A DNA stretch of 64,000 bases, from assembly GCF_004193175.1 (NCBI RefSeq), contig NZ_SAUH01000001.1, positions 4,053,001 to 4,117,000 of the forward strand, read 5' to 3'. Both the position numbers and the translations under genes were made by a program. The notes beneath the pieces were generated by a model. That model ran no database searches. It was not told where the DNA came from and saw only the letters and a list, made by a program, of their open reading frames with translations. This document shows, one piece after another, positions 27,319 through 35,211 of this stretch. Numbering within the stretch: position 1 is the stretch's first letter; each line of letters opens with the position of its first letter. The DNA comes from Streptomyces sp. RFCAC02 (GTDB lineage: Bacteria; Actinomycetota; Actinomycetes; Streptomycetales; Streptomycetaceae).

Positions 27319-27762
27319 TCACGCCGTGCCGGTCACCCAGGCGCCGCACAGGCTCGTGTACGTGCCGTGGGCGTGCGTGAAGGGGCACACCCGGAATTTG
27401 ATCTTGGTCCCCTCCGGCATGTGCAGCGTCCAGGTCTGCTTGCTCCCCTCGCCCGAGGTGACGGTGCCGGTGTACGGCCCCGGGTCGCTCATGTCGTAGC
27501 GGTAGTTCTGCACGATGACGCCGTAGCCGTCGTCGTTGCTGTCACTGAGCCGGAGCTGCTCCGTACCGTCGCCGACCTCGCTCTCGAAGTCAGCGTAGCC
27601 GCATACGTAGTAGGCGCCGGTGCTCGGCGACGAGGTGTTGCTCCAGGTGTGACCGCACGCGGCCCGTGCGTCGGAGGCGGCGGCGGCCGGAGTGGCGGTG
27701 GCGGCGACCACCGCGCACGTCACACCGAAGGGGACGGCGAGGCTTGCCAGACGTCGTTTCAT
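27319..27762 (-). CDS. Small secreted protein of unknown function
   Basis: About 147 residues: a Sec signal peptide (MKRRLASLAVPFGVTCAVVA, cleavage after ATPAAAA) and a mature domain of about 115 residues with four cysteines (CGHTW, YYVCGYADFE, FRVCPFTHA, SLCGAWV), likely two disulfides. The Tyr/Asp-rich middle (LSDSNDDGYGVIVQNYRYD) looks beta-structured. Not assigned to a family. The ATG at 27762 with GGAAGAGA upstream is better than a longer in-frame start because it places the signal peptide at the terminus. Convergent with the PNPOx-like gene. Confidence 0.75.
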   Translation of the reverse strand: MKRRLASLAVPFGVTCAVVAATATPAAAASDARAACGHTWSNTSSPSTGAYYVCGYADFESEVGDGTEQLRLSDSNDDGYGVIVQNYRYDMSDPGPYTGTVTSGEGSKQTWTLHMPEGTKIKFRVCPFTHAHGTYTSLCGAWVTGTA

Positions 27763-28046
27763 CGATCTCTTCCCGGGGGGCGGGGGGTCCGCGCGTCGTG
27801 CGGGCTGGGCCGGACGCACGTGTGGATTCCCTTGAGCGAAGGACAGACAGGCGTTGCACGGAGTCGAGCGAAAAGGGGACGGGGGGCAGCGCGAAACGAT
27901 CGATGCGCCGGTCGTCTCCGTGCGGGAACCGGAGTGAACCGTTCACCTGATGGGCAGGATTCTTGTGGCCCGTCAGCGAGTTGGCAAGTCCTCGCGTCAT
28001 CTTCCCGGGCACTCGGAGATCCCGCGTCGCCGGCAAAGGGGGAACC

Positions 28047-28958
28047 GTGTTCGATCTGCCGTTCGGCAGGACCGGTCGCTTCTGGAAAGGCAATCTGCAC
28101 ACGCACACGGACCGCTCCGACGGCGCGCTGTCCCCGGAGGAGACCGTGCGCCACTACCGGGAGGCCGGGTACGACTTCCTGGCGGTCACCGACCACTTCC
28201 GCCGCGCCCACGGCTTCCCCCTGACGGACACCCGGCCCCTGCGAACAGCCGGATTCACCACCCTCATCGGTGCCGAACTGCACGCGCCACACACGGAGTT
28301 CTCCGCCGAGTGGCACATCGTCGCCGTCGGCCTGCCCCTCGGCTTCGCGCCGCCGGCACCGGACGAGACCGCGCCGTCGCTCGCACGCCGCGCCCGGGCC
28401 GCCGGCGCGTTCGTCGGCATGGCCCACCCGGCCGCCTCCCTGCTCACCGCCGCCGACGCCGAGACGCTGGACGCGGCCCACGCGGTCGAGGTCCACAACG
28501 CCCTCTCCGCCCGCGAGCACAGGGGCGACAGCTGGCACCTCGCAGACGTCCTCCTGGGCCGCGGCCACCGGCTCAGCGCCTACGCCGCCGACGACGCCCA
28601 CTTCCAGCCCCACGACCCGCCGGCCTGCGCGGCATGGGTCCAGGTGCGCGCCGACACGCTCGCCCCCGACGCGATCCTGTCCTCGCTCAAGGCCGGCCAC
28701 TACTACGCGAGCACCGGCCCCGAACTCCACGACGTGCGGGTCACCGACGGCGTCCTCACGGTCCGCTGCTCCCCGGCACGCACGATGCTGCTGACGGGCG
28801 GCGTGCCGGGGGCGCTCGTGACCGAGGGCGACGGCCTGACGGAGTGGACCGTCCCGCTCGGCCGGTTCGCCGCCGCCCACTGCCGTGTCACCGTCGAGGA
28901 CGCCGCGGGCGGGCGGGCCTGGAGCAACCCGTTCACCCCGGACCGCGCCGCCGGCTGA
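28047..28958 (+). CDS. PHP-domain metal-dependent phosphoesterase-like protein
   Basis: Protein of 303 residues. The PHP signatures are in order: NLHTHTDRSDGALSPEE, YDFLAVTDHFRRAHG, IGAELHAPH, VGMAHPAASLL and YAADDAHFQPHD, supplying the His/Asp/Glu metal ligands. The C-terminal tail is beta-rich (TMLLTGGVPGALVTEGDG). Members hydrolyse phosphoesters such as nucleotides, histidinol phosphate or nucleic-acid ends; the substrate here is unknown. GTG at 28047 follows AAAGGGGGA. It converges on the SUKH-4 gene. Confidence 0.85.
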   Translation: MFDLPFGRTGRFWKGNLHTHTDRSDGALSPEETVRHYREAGYDFLAVTDHFRRAHGFPLTDTRPLRTAGFTTLIGAELHAPHTEFSAEWHIVAVGLPLGFAPPAPDETAPSLARRARAAGAFVGMAHPAASLLTAADAETLDAAHAVEVHNALSAREHRGDSWHLADVLLGRGHRLSAYAADDAHFQPHDPPACAAWVQVRADTLAPDAILSSLKAGHYYASTGPELHDVRVTDGVLTVRCSPARTMLLTGGVPGALVTEGDGLTEWTVPLGRFAAAHCRVTVEDAAGGRAWSNPFTPDRAAG

Positions 28959-28976
28959 CCGCCGGCGCGGCCGGGA

Positions 28977-29546
28977 TCAGGACGCGGAAGGGGCCAGGAC
29001 CAGACCGTCGAGGATCCGGTTCCACAGGGTGCCGGGATGCCCCGTCGCCACCGCGTCCACCGCGGCGAACGCCGCCCGCAGCCGCCCGGCCGCCGCCTCC
29101 CTGGCGGCACGCGGCGTGCCCTCGTCGAAGGCGTCCCACTCGGCGAACAGGTCGGCCAGGAAGCGCGCCAGGCGGTCGACCCCGCCGTTGGCGACATCGG
29201 CGCACACCTCGCCCTGCGGCAGCGCCCACACGAGGCCCGTCGTCCCGTCGAGGAACAGCGTGTCACCGTGACAGAAGCCGAGGGCGACCCAGCTCGCGGC
29301 CGTCTCCGGCAGATCCGTCAGTGTGTCGAACTCCGGCTCGAACTCGTCCGCGTCCGGCAGTCCGCAGGTGAGCGCGTCCTCCGGCTCGTACAGGAACCCG
29401 GAAACCACTGGCAGCCCCACCCCGGTCAGGAACCGGCGCGCCCCCTCGTGCGTCACGGCTCCGCTGAGCCGCCCCGGCGGGACGACGGCCAGCCGCCCCG
29501 GTGTGAACGCCGCCTCGAGACCGCGCCGTTCGATCGCGAAATCCAC
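28977..29546 (-). CDS. SUKH-4-like immunity-type protein
   Basis: About 189 residues, resembling the SUKH-4 group of the SMI1/KNR4 superfamily: VVSGFLYEPEDALTCGL, SWVALGFCHGDTLFLDGTTG, VWALPQGEVCADVANGGVDR and FLADLFAEWDAF. SUKH proteins neutralise secreted nucleases and other polymorphic toxins, but streptomycetes carry many solitary copies with no known partner. No toxin gene is seen next to it. GTG at 29546 is preferred because GAGGAGGGGG lies just upstream; the frame stays open farther 5'. Confidence 0.75.
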   Translation of the reverse strand: MDFAIERRGLEAAFTPGRLAVVPPGRLSGAVTHEGARRFLTGVGLPVVSGFLYEPEDALTCGLPDADEFEPEFDTLTDLPETAASWVALGFCHGDTLFLDGTTGLVWALPQGEVCADVANGGVDRLARFLADLFAEWDAFDEGTPRAAREAAAGRLRAAFAAVDAVATGHPGTLWNRILDGLVLAPSAS

Positions 29547-29763
29547 GGAGACCCCCTCCTCATGAACCGCCGCCGTGCGGACGGGGGAGGAACACAACAG
29601 CCGGACCCCGCCCCGGATTCGGCCGACCGACCCGCGCATCCCCCCGGCGCACGCCCCCTGTTCCCCCCGAAGACCACTGTAGGGAGCCGGTCACGAACCC
29701 TCCAGACACCCGGAAGGCCGCCCCCACGCCTGTGACAGCCCTGTGACGGGCGCCGCCCACCGG

Positions 29764-30099
29764 TCAGACCACCGGGTCGAGCCACGGTTGTGGTGGGTCG
29801 TAGCCGCAGGTGCAGTGCCGCGGGCCGGTCCGGGTGGCCGGTGCCGTGGCCGTGCAGGCGCGCGGCAGGTGACGGCGGTGGCCGCACGAGGAGCACGGCC
29901 ATGTCTCCGGTCCGCCCGCGTCCTCCGGCCGCAGTACGAACTCCCGGCACGCGCACGGCCGGGGCGCCCTGCCCGCCGCACGGTCGCCGCCCGTCGTCCC
30001 CCGGCAGCGGCCGTCGACCGTGACCAGCCGGTCGTGGTCCGCCCGCGAGTGCCCGCAGTCCCGGCACGCCTGGCTCACCCAGGCCGCTCCACCCGTCAC
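29764..30099 (-). CDS. Small cysteine-rich protein, possible zinc ribbon
   Basis: About 111 residues with repeated Cys pairs: CRDCGH, RPCACREF, WPCSSCGHRRH and HCTCGYDPPQPW, each resembling half of a zinc knuckle or ribbon. Not recognised further. The GTG at 30099 has GGGAGGGA upstream. It is transcribed in the same direction as the F420-type reductase, 41 bases after it. Since G/C-rich DNA can make spurious Cys/Arg-rich frames, this stays a moderate call; the regular Cys spacing argues for a real gene. Confidence 0.5.
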   Translation of the reverse strand: MTGGAAWVSQACRDCGHSRADHDRLVTVDGRCRGTTGGDRAAGRAPRPCACREFVLRPEDAGGPETWPCSSCGHRRHLPRACTATAPATRTGPRHCTCGYDPPQPWLDPVV

Positions 30100-30140
30100 C
30101 GGCCGCTCCCTCCCCGCGTCCCGGTACGCCCGTCCAGTGG

Positions 30141-30656
30141 TCAGGACTCTCCGTCGGGGGTGCGCGGTTCCAGGCGGACGAAGGGGATCGAACGGCCGAC
30201 CCGCCGGAACTCGTCCGGACTGCCGTCCGCGAGGCGGAAGCCCATGAACGCGCTCAGCCGCCGCGCGAGCCGCGGGTTGCGCGCCGCGTACCCCGCCATC
30301 AGTTCGGCGCCCTCGTCCGGCGGCAGGAAACGCGCGACGACGTCGTGCCGCCGGGCGCCGACCTGGATCGTGACACGGGGCGTGGCGCGCAGGTTCCGGT
30401 ACCAGGCGGCCCGTGGGCCGAAGCCGGAGGCCACCGTCCACGAGGGGCCGTGCGGTACGTCCCGCGCGACCACCTCGATCACGACCTGCCGCGTGCGCCC
30501 CGACTTCCGGCCGACGTGTTCCAGCAGCAGGAGGCGCCGGCCGAGCAGCCACCCGAGCCGTGCGCGGTAGAGCCGGATCGGCAGCCGGAACAGGAACCGG
30601 CGCCATCCGGTGGGCAGTTCGGGACGGGTGGACTCGGGATTCTCCGGAGCGGTCAC
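30141..30656 (-). CDS. Deazaflavin (F420)-dependent nitroreductase-family protein
   Basis: Protein of 171 residues. The Ddn/DUF385 split-barrel pattern is clear: RLPIRLYRARLGWLLGRRLL, LLEHVGRKSGRTRQVVIEVV, SWTVASGFGPRAAWYRNLRA and RVTIQVGARRHDVVARFLP. The family uses cofactor F420 (or FMN/haem in side branches) to reduce nitro compounds and quinones. The ATG at 30656 starts 40 bases before the MOSC gene ends, in the same direction. Confidence 0.87.
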   Translation of the reverse strand: MTAPENPESTRPELPTGWRRFLFRLPIRLYRARLGWLLGRRLLLLEHVGRKSGRTRQVVIEVVARDVPHGPSWTVASGFGPRAAWYRNLRATPRVTIQVGARRHDVVARFLPPDEGAELMAGYAARNPRLARRLSAFMGFRLADGSPDEFRRVGRSIPFVRLEPRTPDGES

Positions 30657-30696
30657 GACGGAACCCTACGCCCGCCGCCGGGGATCCGGCCGCCCG

Positions 30697-31377
30697 TCAC
30701 ACCGCTCCGTCGCCCGCGGCCACCGGCGGCGTGGCCGTGCGGCGCCTGATCCGCGCCATGTCCGCCTCCGGCAGCGCGTCGGCCACCAGCAGCCGCGGCA
30801 GCAGCTCGGGCTCCAGCGTGATCGCGCGGAACGCCAGCGCCACCGTGACGTCGTGCTCCGGGCGCCCGGCGATCTCGACCGGATCGCCCGCCCGGATGTC
30901 CCCCGGCACCACCACCCGCAGGTAGGCGCCGGGCAGCGCGGCACGCAGGAAACGCGCGTTCCACCCGTCGATGCCGAGCCGGCCCTCGAACGTCGCGCAC
31001 GGGATGCGCGGGCACGACACCTCAAGGACGACGTCCGGGCCGACGCGCCACCGCTCCCCGATCAGCGCGCCGTTGACGTCCACGCCGGCGGTGGTGAGGT
31101 TCTCGCCGAAGGCCCCGCCGGCCAGGGGCCGGCCAAGGTCGGCGGACCACCGGTCCAGATCCTCGCGGGCGTAGGCGTAGACGGCCTGGTCGCTGCCGCC
31201 GTGGTGTTTCACGTCGTACGCCCGGTCGCCCGCGAGCCCCACGGCCCCGGTGCCCTTCGGACCTGGATCGGCGACGGCCACCGGACCGTCGACGGGGAAC
31301 TTGTCGATGCCGGTGGCGGGCAGGCGCTTCCACGGATTGGGCCGCGGCCGGCCTACGTTGACGGACAGCAGTCTCAT
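30697..31377 (-). CDS. MOSC-domain protein (YiiM-like)
   Basis: Protein of 226 residues. The MOSC core has GDRAYDVKHHGGSDQAVYAY, LGRPLAGGAFGENLTT, IGERWRVG and the conserved cysteine in VSCPRIPCATFEGRLG, followed by YLRVVVPGDIRAGDPVEI. MOSC proteins carry sulfur for molybdenum-cofactor maturation or reduce N-hydroxylated compounds; the YiiM branch, which this matches in length, does the latter. ATG at 31377 gives the usual MRLLSVNVG start. Confidence 0.9.
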   Translation of the reverse strand: MRLLSVNVGRPRPNPWKRLPATGIDKFPVDGPVAVADPGPKGTGAVGLAGDRAYDVKHHGGSDQAVYAYAREDLDRWSADLGRPLAGGAFGENLTTAGVDVNGALIGERWRVGPDVVLEVSCPRIPCATFEGRLGIDGWNARFLRAALPGAYLRVVVPGDIRAGDPVEIAGRPEHDVTVALAFRAITLEPELLPRLLVADALPEADMARIRRRTATPPVAAGDGAV

Positions 31378-31526
31378 GCCGGTGACCGTACGGACGCCCC
31401 GGCCGCCGGACCACCCCTTTACGCGCCGATGTCCGCCGCGGCCCCCAGGAAACCGCCGCCGCCCGTATCGTCGTCGCTCACCGGGACACGTGGAACACGG
31501 CCACCGAGGAGAACGAAGGAGCGCGC

Positions 31527-32981
31527 GTGGACCCCCTGCTGCCCACCCTGTCCGCCGCCGTACCGCCGGACCGCCCGGCGGTACGGTTCGGCGCAACGAC
31601 CCTGACCCACGCCGGCCTGGCCGCCGCCGCGCGGGCACTGGCCGCGGAGCTCGACCCGGCGCGCCGGGTGGCCGTGTGGGCCGCGCCCGAGCCGGCGACC
31701 GCCGTCGCCGTGGCCGCCGCGCTGCTCGCCGGTGTCGCGGCCGTGCCGCTCAACCCCCGCTCGGGTGAGGCGGAACTCGGCCACATCCTGGCCGACAGCG
31801 ACCCGGCCGCCGTCCTCGTGCCGCCGGGCACCGGCCTCCCGGCCCCCGTCGCCGCCCTGCCCCGCGTCGAGGTGGACGTCCACCGCGCCATGACCCAGGC
31901 CCCGCCCGAGCCGCCGGAGGAGAGCCCGGCGCTGGTCGTCTACACGTCCGGCACCACAGGCCCGCCGAAGGGCGCCGTCATCCCGCGCCGCGCGATCCGC
32001 GCCACGCTCGACGCGCTCGCCGACGCCTGGGGCTGGACGGACGCCGACGTCCTGGTCCACGGGCTGCCGCTGTTCCATGTGCACGGCCTGATCCTCGGCG
32101 TCCTCGGTCCGCTGCGGCACGGCGGCGCGGTGCGGCACCTGGGCCGCTTCTCGCCCGGCGCGGCCGCCGAGGCCCTGGCGGACGGCGGGACGATGCTGTT
32201 CGGCGTGCCGACGATGTACCACCGCATCGCCGAGGCGCTCCCGGGCGACGCGCGCCTCGCCGCGGCGCTGGCCGGCGCCCGGCTCCTCGTCTCCGGCTCG
32301 GCGGCCCTGCCGGCGCCCGACCGGGAGGCGATCCACCGCGCCACGGGCCGGCGCGTCGTCGAGCGGTACGGCATGACCGAGACGCTGATGAACACGTCCG
32401 TCCGCCCCGGCGACCCGGACCCGGACGGCGCGGCGGGCACCGTCGGCACCCCGCTCGCCGGCGTGACGCTGCGCCTGGTGGACGACGACGGCGCCGAACT
32501 GCCGCCCGGCGACCCGGACGCGATCGGCGAGATCCAGCTCCGCGGCCCGAACCTGTTCTCGGGCTACCTGAACCGCCCGGACGCCACCGGCGCCGCGTTC
32601 GCTCCCGGCGGCTGGTTCCGCACCGGCGACATGGCGACCCTGGACGCCGCGGGGCGCGTACGGATCGTGGGCCGCCGCGCGACCGATCTGATCAAGAGCG
32701 GCGGGTACAAGATCGGCGCGGGCGAGATCGAGAACGCGCTGCTCGACCACCCGGCGGTGCGCGAGGCCGCCGTCACCGGCGAGCCCGACCCCGACCTCGG
32801 GGAGCGGATCGTCGCCTGGATCGTGCCCGCCGATCCGGCAGCCCCGCCCGCCGCCGACGCGATCGCCGGCCATGTGGCGGCGCTGCTCGCACCCCACAAA
32901 CGCCCCCGCGTCGTGCGCTGTCTCACCGCCCTGCCGCGCAACGACATGGGCAAGATCATGAAGCGGGCACTCCATGACTGA
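31527..32981 (+). CDS. matB: Malonyl-CoA/methylmalonyl-CoA synthetase
   Basis: Adenylate-forming ligase of 484 residues that joins malonate or methylmalonate to CoA. The AMP-binding signature is YTSGTTGPPKGAVIPRRA, followed by LPLFHVHGLILGVLGPLRHG, FGVPTMYHRIAE, ERYGMTETLMNTSV, GWFRTGDMA and ATDLIKSGGYKIGAGEIEN, with the C-terminal catalytic Lys in RNDMGKIMKRAL. Sequence and length match from memory the MatB enzyme of S. coelicolor very closely. It supplies extender units for fatty acid or polyketide synthesis from free diacids. It overlaps the downstream carboxyltransferase gene by 8 bases. Confidence 0.92.
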   Translation: MDPLLPTLSAAVPPDRPAVRFGATTLTHAGLAAAARALAAELDPARRVAVWAAPEPATAVAVAAALLAGVAAVPLNPRSGEAELGHILADSDPAAVLVPPGTGLPAPVAALPRVEVDVHRAMTQAPPEPPEESPALVVYTSGTTGPPKGAVIPRRAIRATLDALADAWGWTDADVLVHGLPLFHVHGLILGVLGPLRHGGAVRHLGRFSPGAAAEALADGGTMLFGVPTMYHRIAEALPGDARLAAALAGARLLVSGSAALPAPDREAIHRATGRRVVERYGMTETLMNTSVRPGDPDPDGAAGTVGTPLAGVTLRLVDDDGAELPPGDPDAIGEIQLRGPNLFSGYLNRPDATGAAFAPGGWFRTGDMATLDAAGRVRIVGRRATDLIKSGGYKIGAGEIENALLDHPAVREAAVTGEPDPDLGERIVAWIVPADPAAPPAADAIAGHVAALLAPHKRPRVVRCLTALPRNDMGKIMKRALHD

Positions 32982-34305
32982 CCGCCGCCGGACGGCCCGC
33001 GCCGCGCTGGCGGCCGTCACCCGCGACTTCGTCGACCTGCCCGTCCCGCACCCGTCACCGCCGGGCCGCCCCGACGGGCCGATCGGCTGGCCCGGGTACG
33101 ACGCGGCGCGCGCCCGCGCCGCCGGCCGTACCGGCGAGCGGGAGTCCGTCGTCTGCGGCACGGCCCTCATCGGCGGGCGGGACGTCGTGGCCGTCGCGTT
33201 CGAGTTCGGTTTCCTGGGCGGCTCTATCGGGGAGCGCACCGGGGACCTGCTGGCCGCCGCGCACGCGCACGCCAGGGAACGCCGCGTCCCCCTGGTCTCC
33301 CTCATCGCGACGGGCGGCAGCCGCGTGCAGGAGGGTATGCGTGCCCTCGGCCAACTGCACCGGCTGGCCGCCGAGTCGGCCCGTACGCGCGCGGTCGGCG
33401 TGCCGCAGATCGCCGTGGCGCTCGATCCGACGACCGGCGGCGGCTGGGCGGTGCTCGGCGCGGGCGCCGACGTGGTGATCGGCATGTCGCGGGCACAGGT
33501 CGGCTTCGCGGGGTCCCGGGTGCGGCCGCCCGGCGTCGGGGCGGACGCGTACACGGCCGACTCGCAGTACGTCCACGGCCACATCGACGCCCTGGTCACG
33601 GACGCGGGTCTCGCCGACGAGCTGATCCGCTGGGTCACCCTCCTCGCCCCGCCGCACCCCCTGGCGCCGGCGGATCCGCCGCCCGCGCTCGGCGACACGG
33701 CCGTGCCGGCCACCGGCTGGGAGGCGGTGTGCCGCGCCCGCGACCTCACCAGGCCCGGCGCCGACGCGTACCTGGACGCGTACTTCGACGTGCGCGCGCC
33801 GATCCGCGGCGACCGCTGCGGGGGGTCCGACCGGACGGTGGAGTGCGGGTTCGGGCGCCGGGCGGGCCGGACCGTCGCGTACGCGGCGCAGAGCGGCGCC
33901 CGTACGTCGCCGGCCGGCTACCGGACGGCCGCGCGGCTCGTACGGCTCGCGGGGCGGCTCGGCGTCCCGGTGCTGACGCTCGTCGACACGCCGGGCGCGG
34001 ACAACGGCCCCGACGCGGAACGGGCGGGCGCCGGGCCGGCGATCGCCGACCTGTTCGCGGCGGTGGCGACGGCGACCGTGCCGGTGACGAGCCTCCTCAT
34101 CGGCGAGGGCGGCTCCGGCGGCGCCCTCGCCCTCGCCGCGCCGGGCCGGACGTACGCCGTGCCGGGGAGCTACTTTGCGGTGATCGCCCCGGAGGACGCC
34201 GCGGCCATCGTGGGCCGCGACAGGGAGGACGCACCGGAGGTCGCGAACCTGCTGTCCCTGCGCGCACCGGACGTGGCTCGGCTCGGCATCACCCACGAAC
34301 ACTGA
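32974..34305 (+). CDS. Single-chain carboxyltransferase (acetyl/propionyl-CoA carboxylase beta-like, both halves)
   Basis: Protein of 443 residues with two crotonase-type carboxyltransferase halves. The N-terminal half has VVAVAFEFGFLGGSIGERTG, SLIATGGSRVQEGMRAL and ALDPTTGGGWAVLGAGADV; the C-terminal half has VPVLTLVDTPGADNGPDAER, LLIGEGGSGGALALAAPG and YFAVIAPEDAAAIVGRD, the AccA-like acyl-CoA site. No zinc finger or biotin domain is present, so it needs a separate biotin protein, or acts as a decarboxylase, like malonate decarboxylase units. The 8-base overlap with matB argues for work on malonyl- or methylmalonyl-CoA. Shorter than the usual 520-residue AccB/PccB proteins. Confidence 0.8.
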   Translation: MTDRRRTARAALAAVTRDFVDLPVPHPSPPGRPDGPIGWPGYDAARARAAGRTGERESVVCGTALIGGRDVVAVAFEFGFLGGSIGERTGDLLAAAHAHARERRVPLVSLIATGGSRVQEGMRALGQLHRLAAESARTRAVGVPQIAVALDPTTGGGWAVLGAGADVVIGMSRAQVGFAGSRVRPPGVGADAYTADSQYVHGHIDALVTDAGLADELIRWVTLLAPPHPLAPADPPPALGDTAVPATGWEAVCRARDLTRPGADAYLDAYFDVRAPIRGDRCGGSDRTVECGFGRRAGRTVAYAAQSGARTSPAGYRTAARLVRLAGRLGVPVLTLVDTPGADNGPDAERAGAGPAIADLFAAVATATVPVTSLLIGEGGSGGALALAAPGRTYAVPGSYFAVIAPEDAAAIVGRDREDAPEVANLLSLRAPDVARLGITHEH

Positions 34306-34334
34306 CCGGGGTCCGTGCCGGGGCAGGAACGCGA

Positions 34335-34364
34335 ACCGCCCCGCGCGGTGGGCTGCGGGGCGGT
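34335..34364. terminator. Terminator-like hairpin between convergent genes
   Basis: 10-bp perfect stem (34335-34344 with 34355-34364) between the carboxyltransferase and lipoprotein genes. Confidence 0.55.
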
Positions 34365-34415
34365 GCCTGTGGTGGGGTGGGTGAGCGGCCGTGCCGTTCG
34401 CCCACCGGTTCACCG

Positions 34416-35033
34416 TCAGAACGTCAGGGTCCAGAAGTGGCCGCTGCTCTCGAAGTCGGCGATGTCCTCGATCTGCACGTTGAGCTCGGCGGTGTCCGGC
34501 GGCACGTCGAAGGCGAGCTGGCCGGTCCCGGTCTGGCCGGGGGGCAGGGTGCCCACGAAGCCGCCCACGGTGTCGTCGAAGATCTCCTCGGCCTCCACAC
34601 CGTCCTCGCCGGCCCGCGCGGTCGCGAGGAGCATCTCGGTGTCGTACGCCTCCGTGCCGGCGTTCTCGATGGTGATGGTGACGACGTACGGCTGGTTGCC
34701 CTCGGTGTGGCCGATCGCGAACTCGTCGGGCGTGTACTCCTCCGGAGCGGACAGGGTGATGTTCACATCGCCCGTGAACGTCGCGGTCTCGTCCGCCGCC
34801 AGCGTGCCGTCGTCCGCGGGGTCCTCGGCGGGCGCGTCCTCGGCCGGCTCCTCCTCGGCGGCCTCCTCCTCGGCGGGCTTGTCCTCGGAGCTGTCCTCCT
34901 GCGTGGTCTGCTCGCTCGACGTGCCCGAGTCGCCCTCGTCGTCGGAGGAGCAGGCGGTGAGCGCGCCGCCCATCGTGAGCGCCGCCACCGTGAGCGCCGC
35001 CACAGCCGTCATCCGCCGTCGGGTCCTGACCAT
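34416..35033 (-). CDS. Lipoprotein with Glu/Asp-rich linker and DUF4352-like domain
   Basis: About 205 residues. The signal peptide ends in the lipobox LTAC (GGALTACSSDDEGDS), so the protein is anchored to the outer face of the membrane. An acidic low-complexity linker (SSEDKPAEEEAAEEEPAED, about 40-75) precedes a beta-sandwich of about 120 residues (ENAGTEAYDTEMLLATARAG, GTLPPGQTGTGQLAFDVPP) resembling immunoprotective/DUF4352 domains that follow solute-binding lipoproteins. ATG at 35033 has GGGAGGGA upstream. It is divergent from the methylase-like gene. A TTGACT hexamer at about 35103-35108 (minus strand) could be its -35. Confidence 0.8.
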   Translation of the reverse strand: MVRTRRRMTAVAALTVAALTMGGALTACSSDDEGDSGTSSEQTTQEDSSEDKPAEEEAAEEEPAEDAPAEDPADDGTLAADETATFTGDVNITLSAPEEYTPDEFAIGHTEGNQPYVVTITIENAGTEAYDTEMLLATARAGEDGVEAEEIFDDTVGGFVGTLPPGQTGTGQLAFDVPPDTAELNVQIEDIADFESSGHFWTLTF

Positions 35034-35211
35034 GGGGGTTCCCTCCCTCATCAACACCGGTTCCCTCGAACCGGCGAGCTAATAAGACCATAGCCTGTGA
35101 ACCGAGTCAACGCGCAAATCTGTGAACGCCGGTACTGTTGTCCGTGTACCGCGATCACCAGGAAGTGTGTGGGTAAGGTCGTCCCACCGCGAGCCGACAG
35201 GAGGCAGTCAC

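Noticed and set aside
28943..28970. Hairpin between PHP and SUKH-4 genes
   Set aside because: Arms are only 8 bp with an imperfect extension and include the PHP stop codon; not strong enough to list as a terminator.
31419..35091. Two long minus-strand frames opposite matB and the carboxyltransferase
   Set aside because: Both are low-complexity antisense readings; the plus strand carries intact enzyme motifs.
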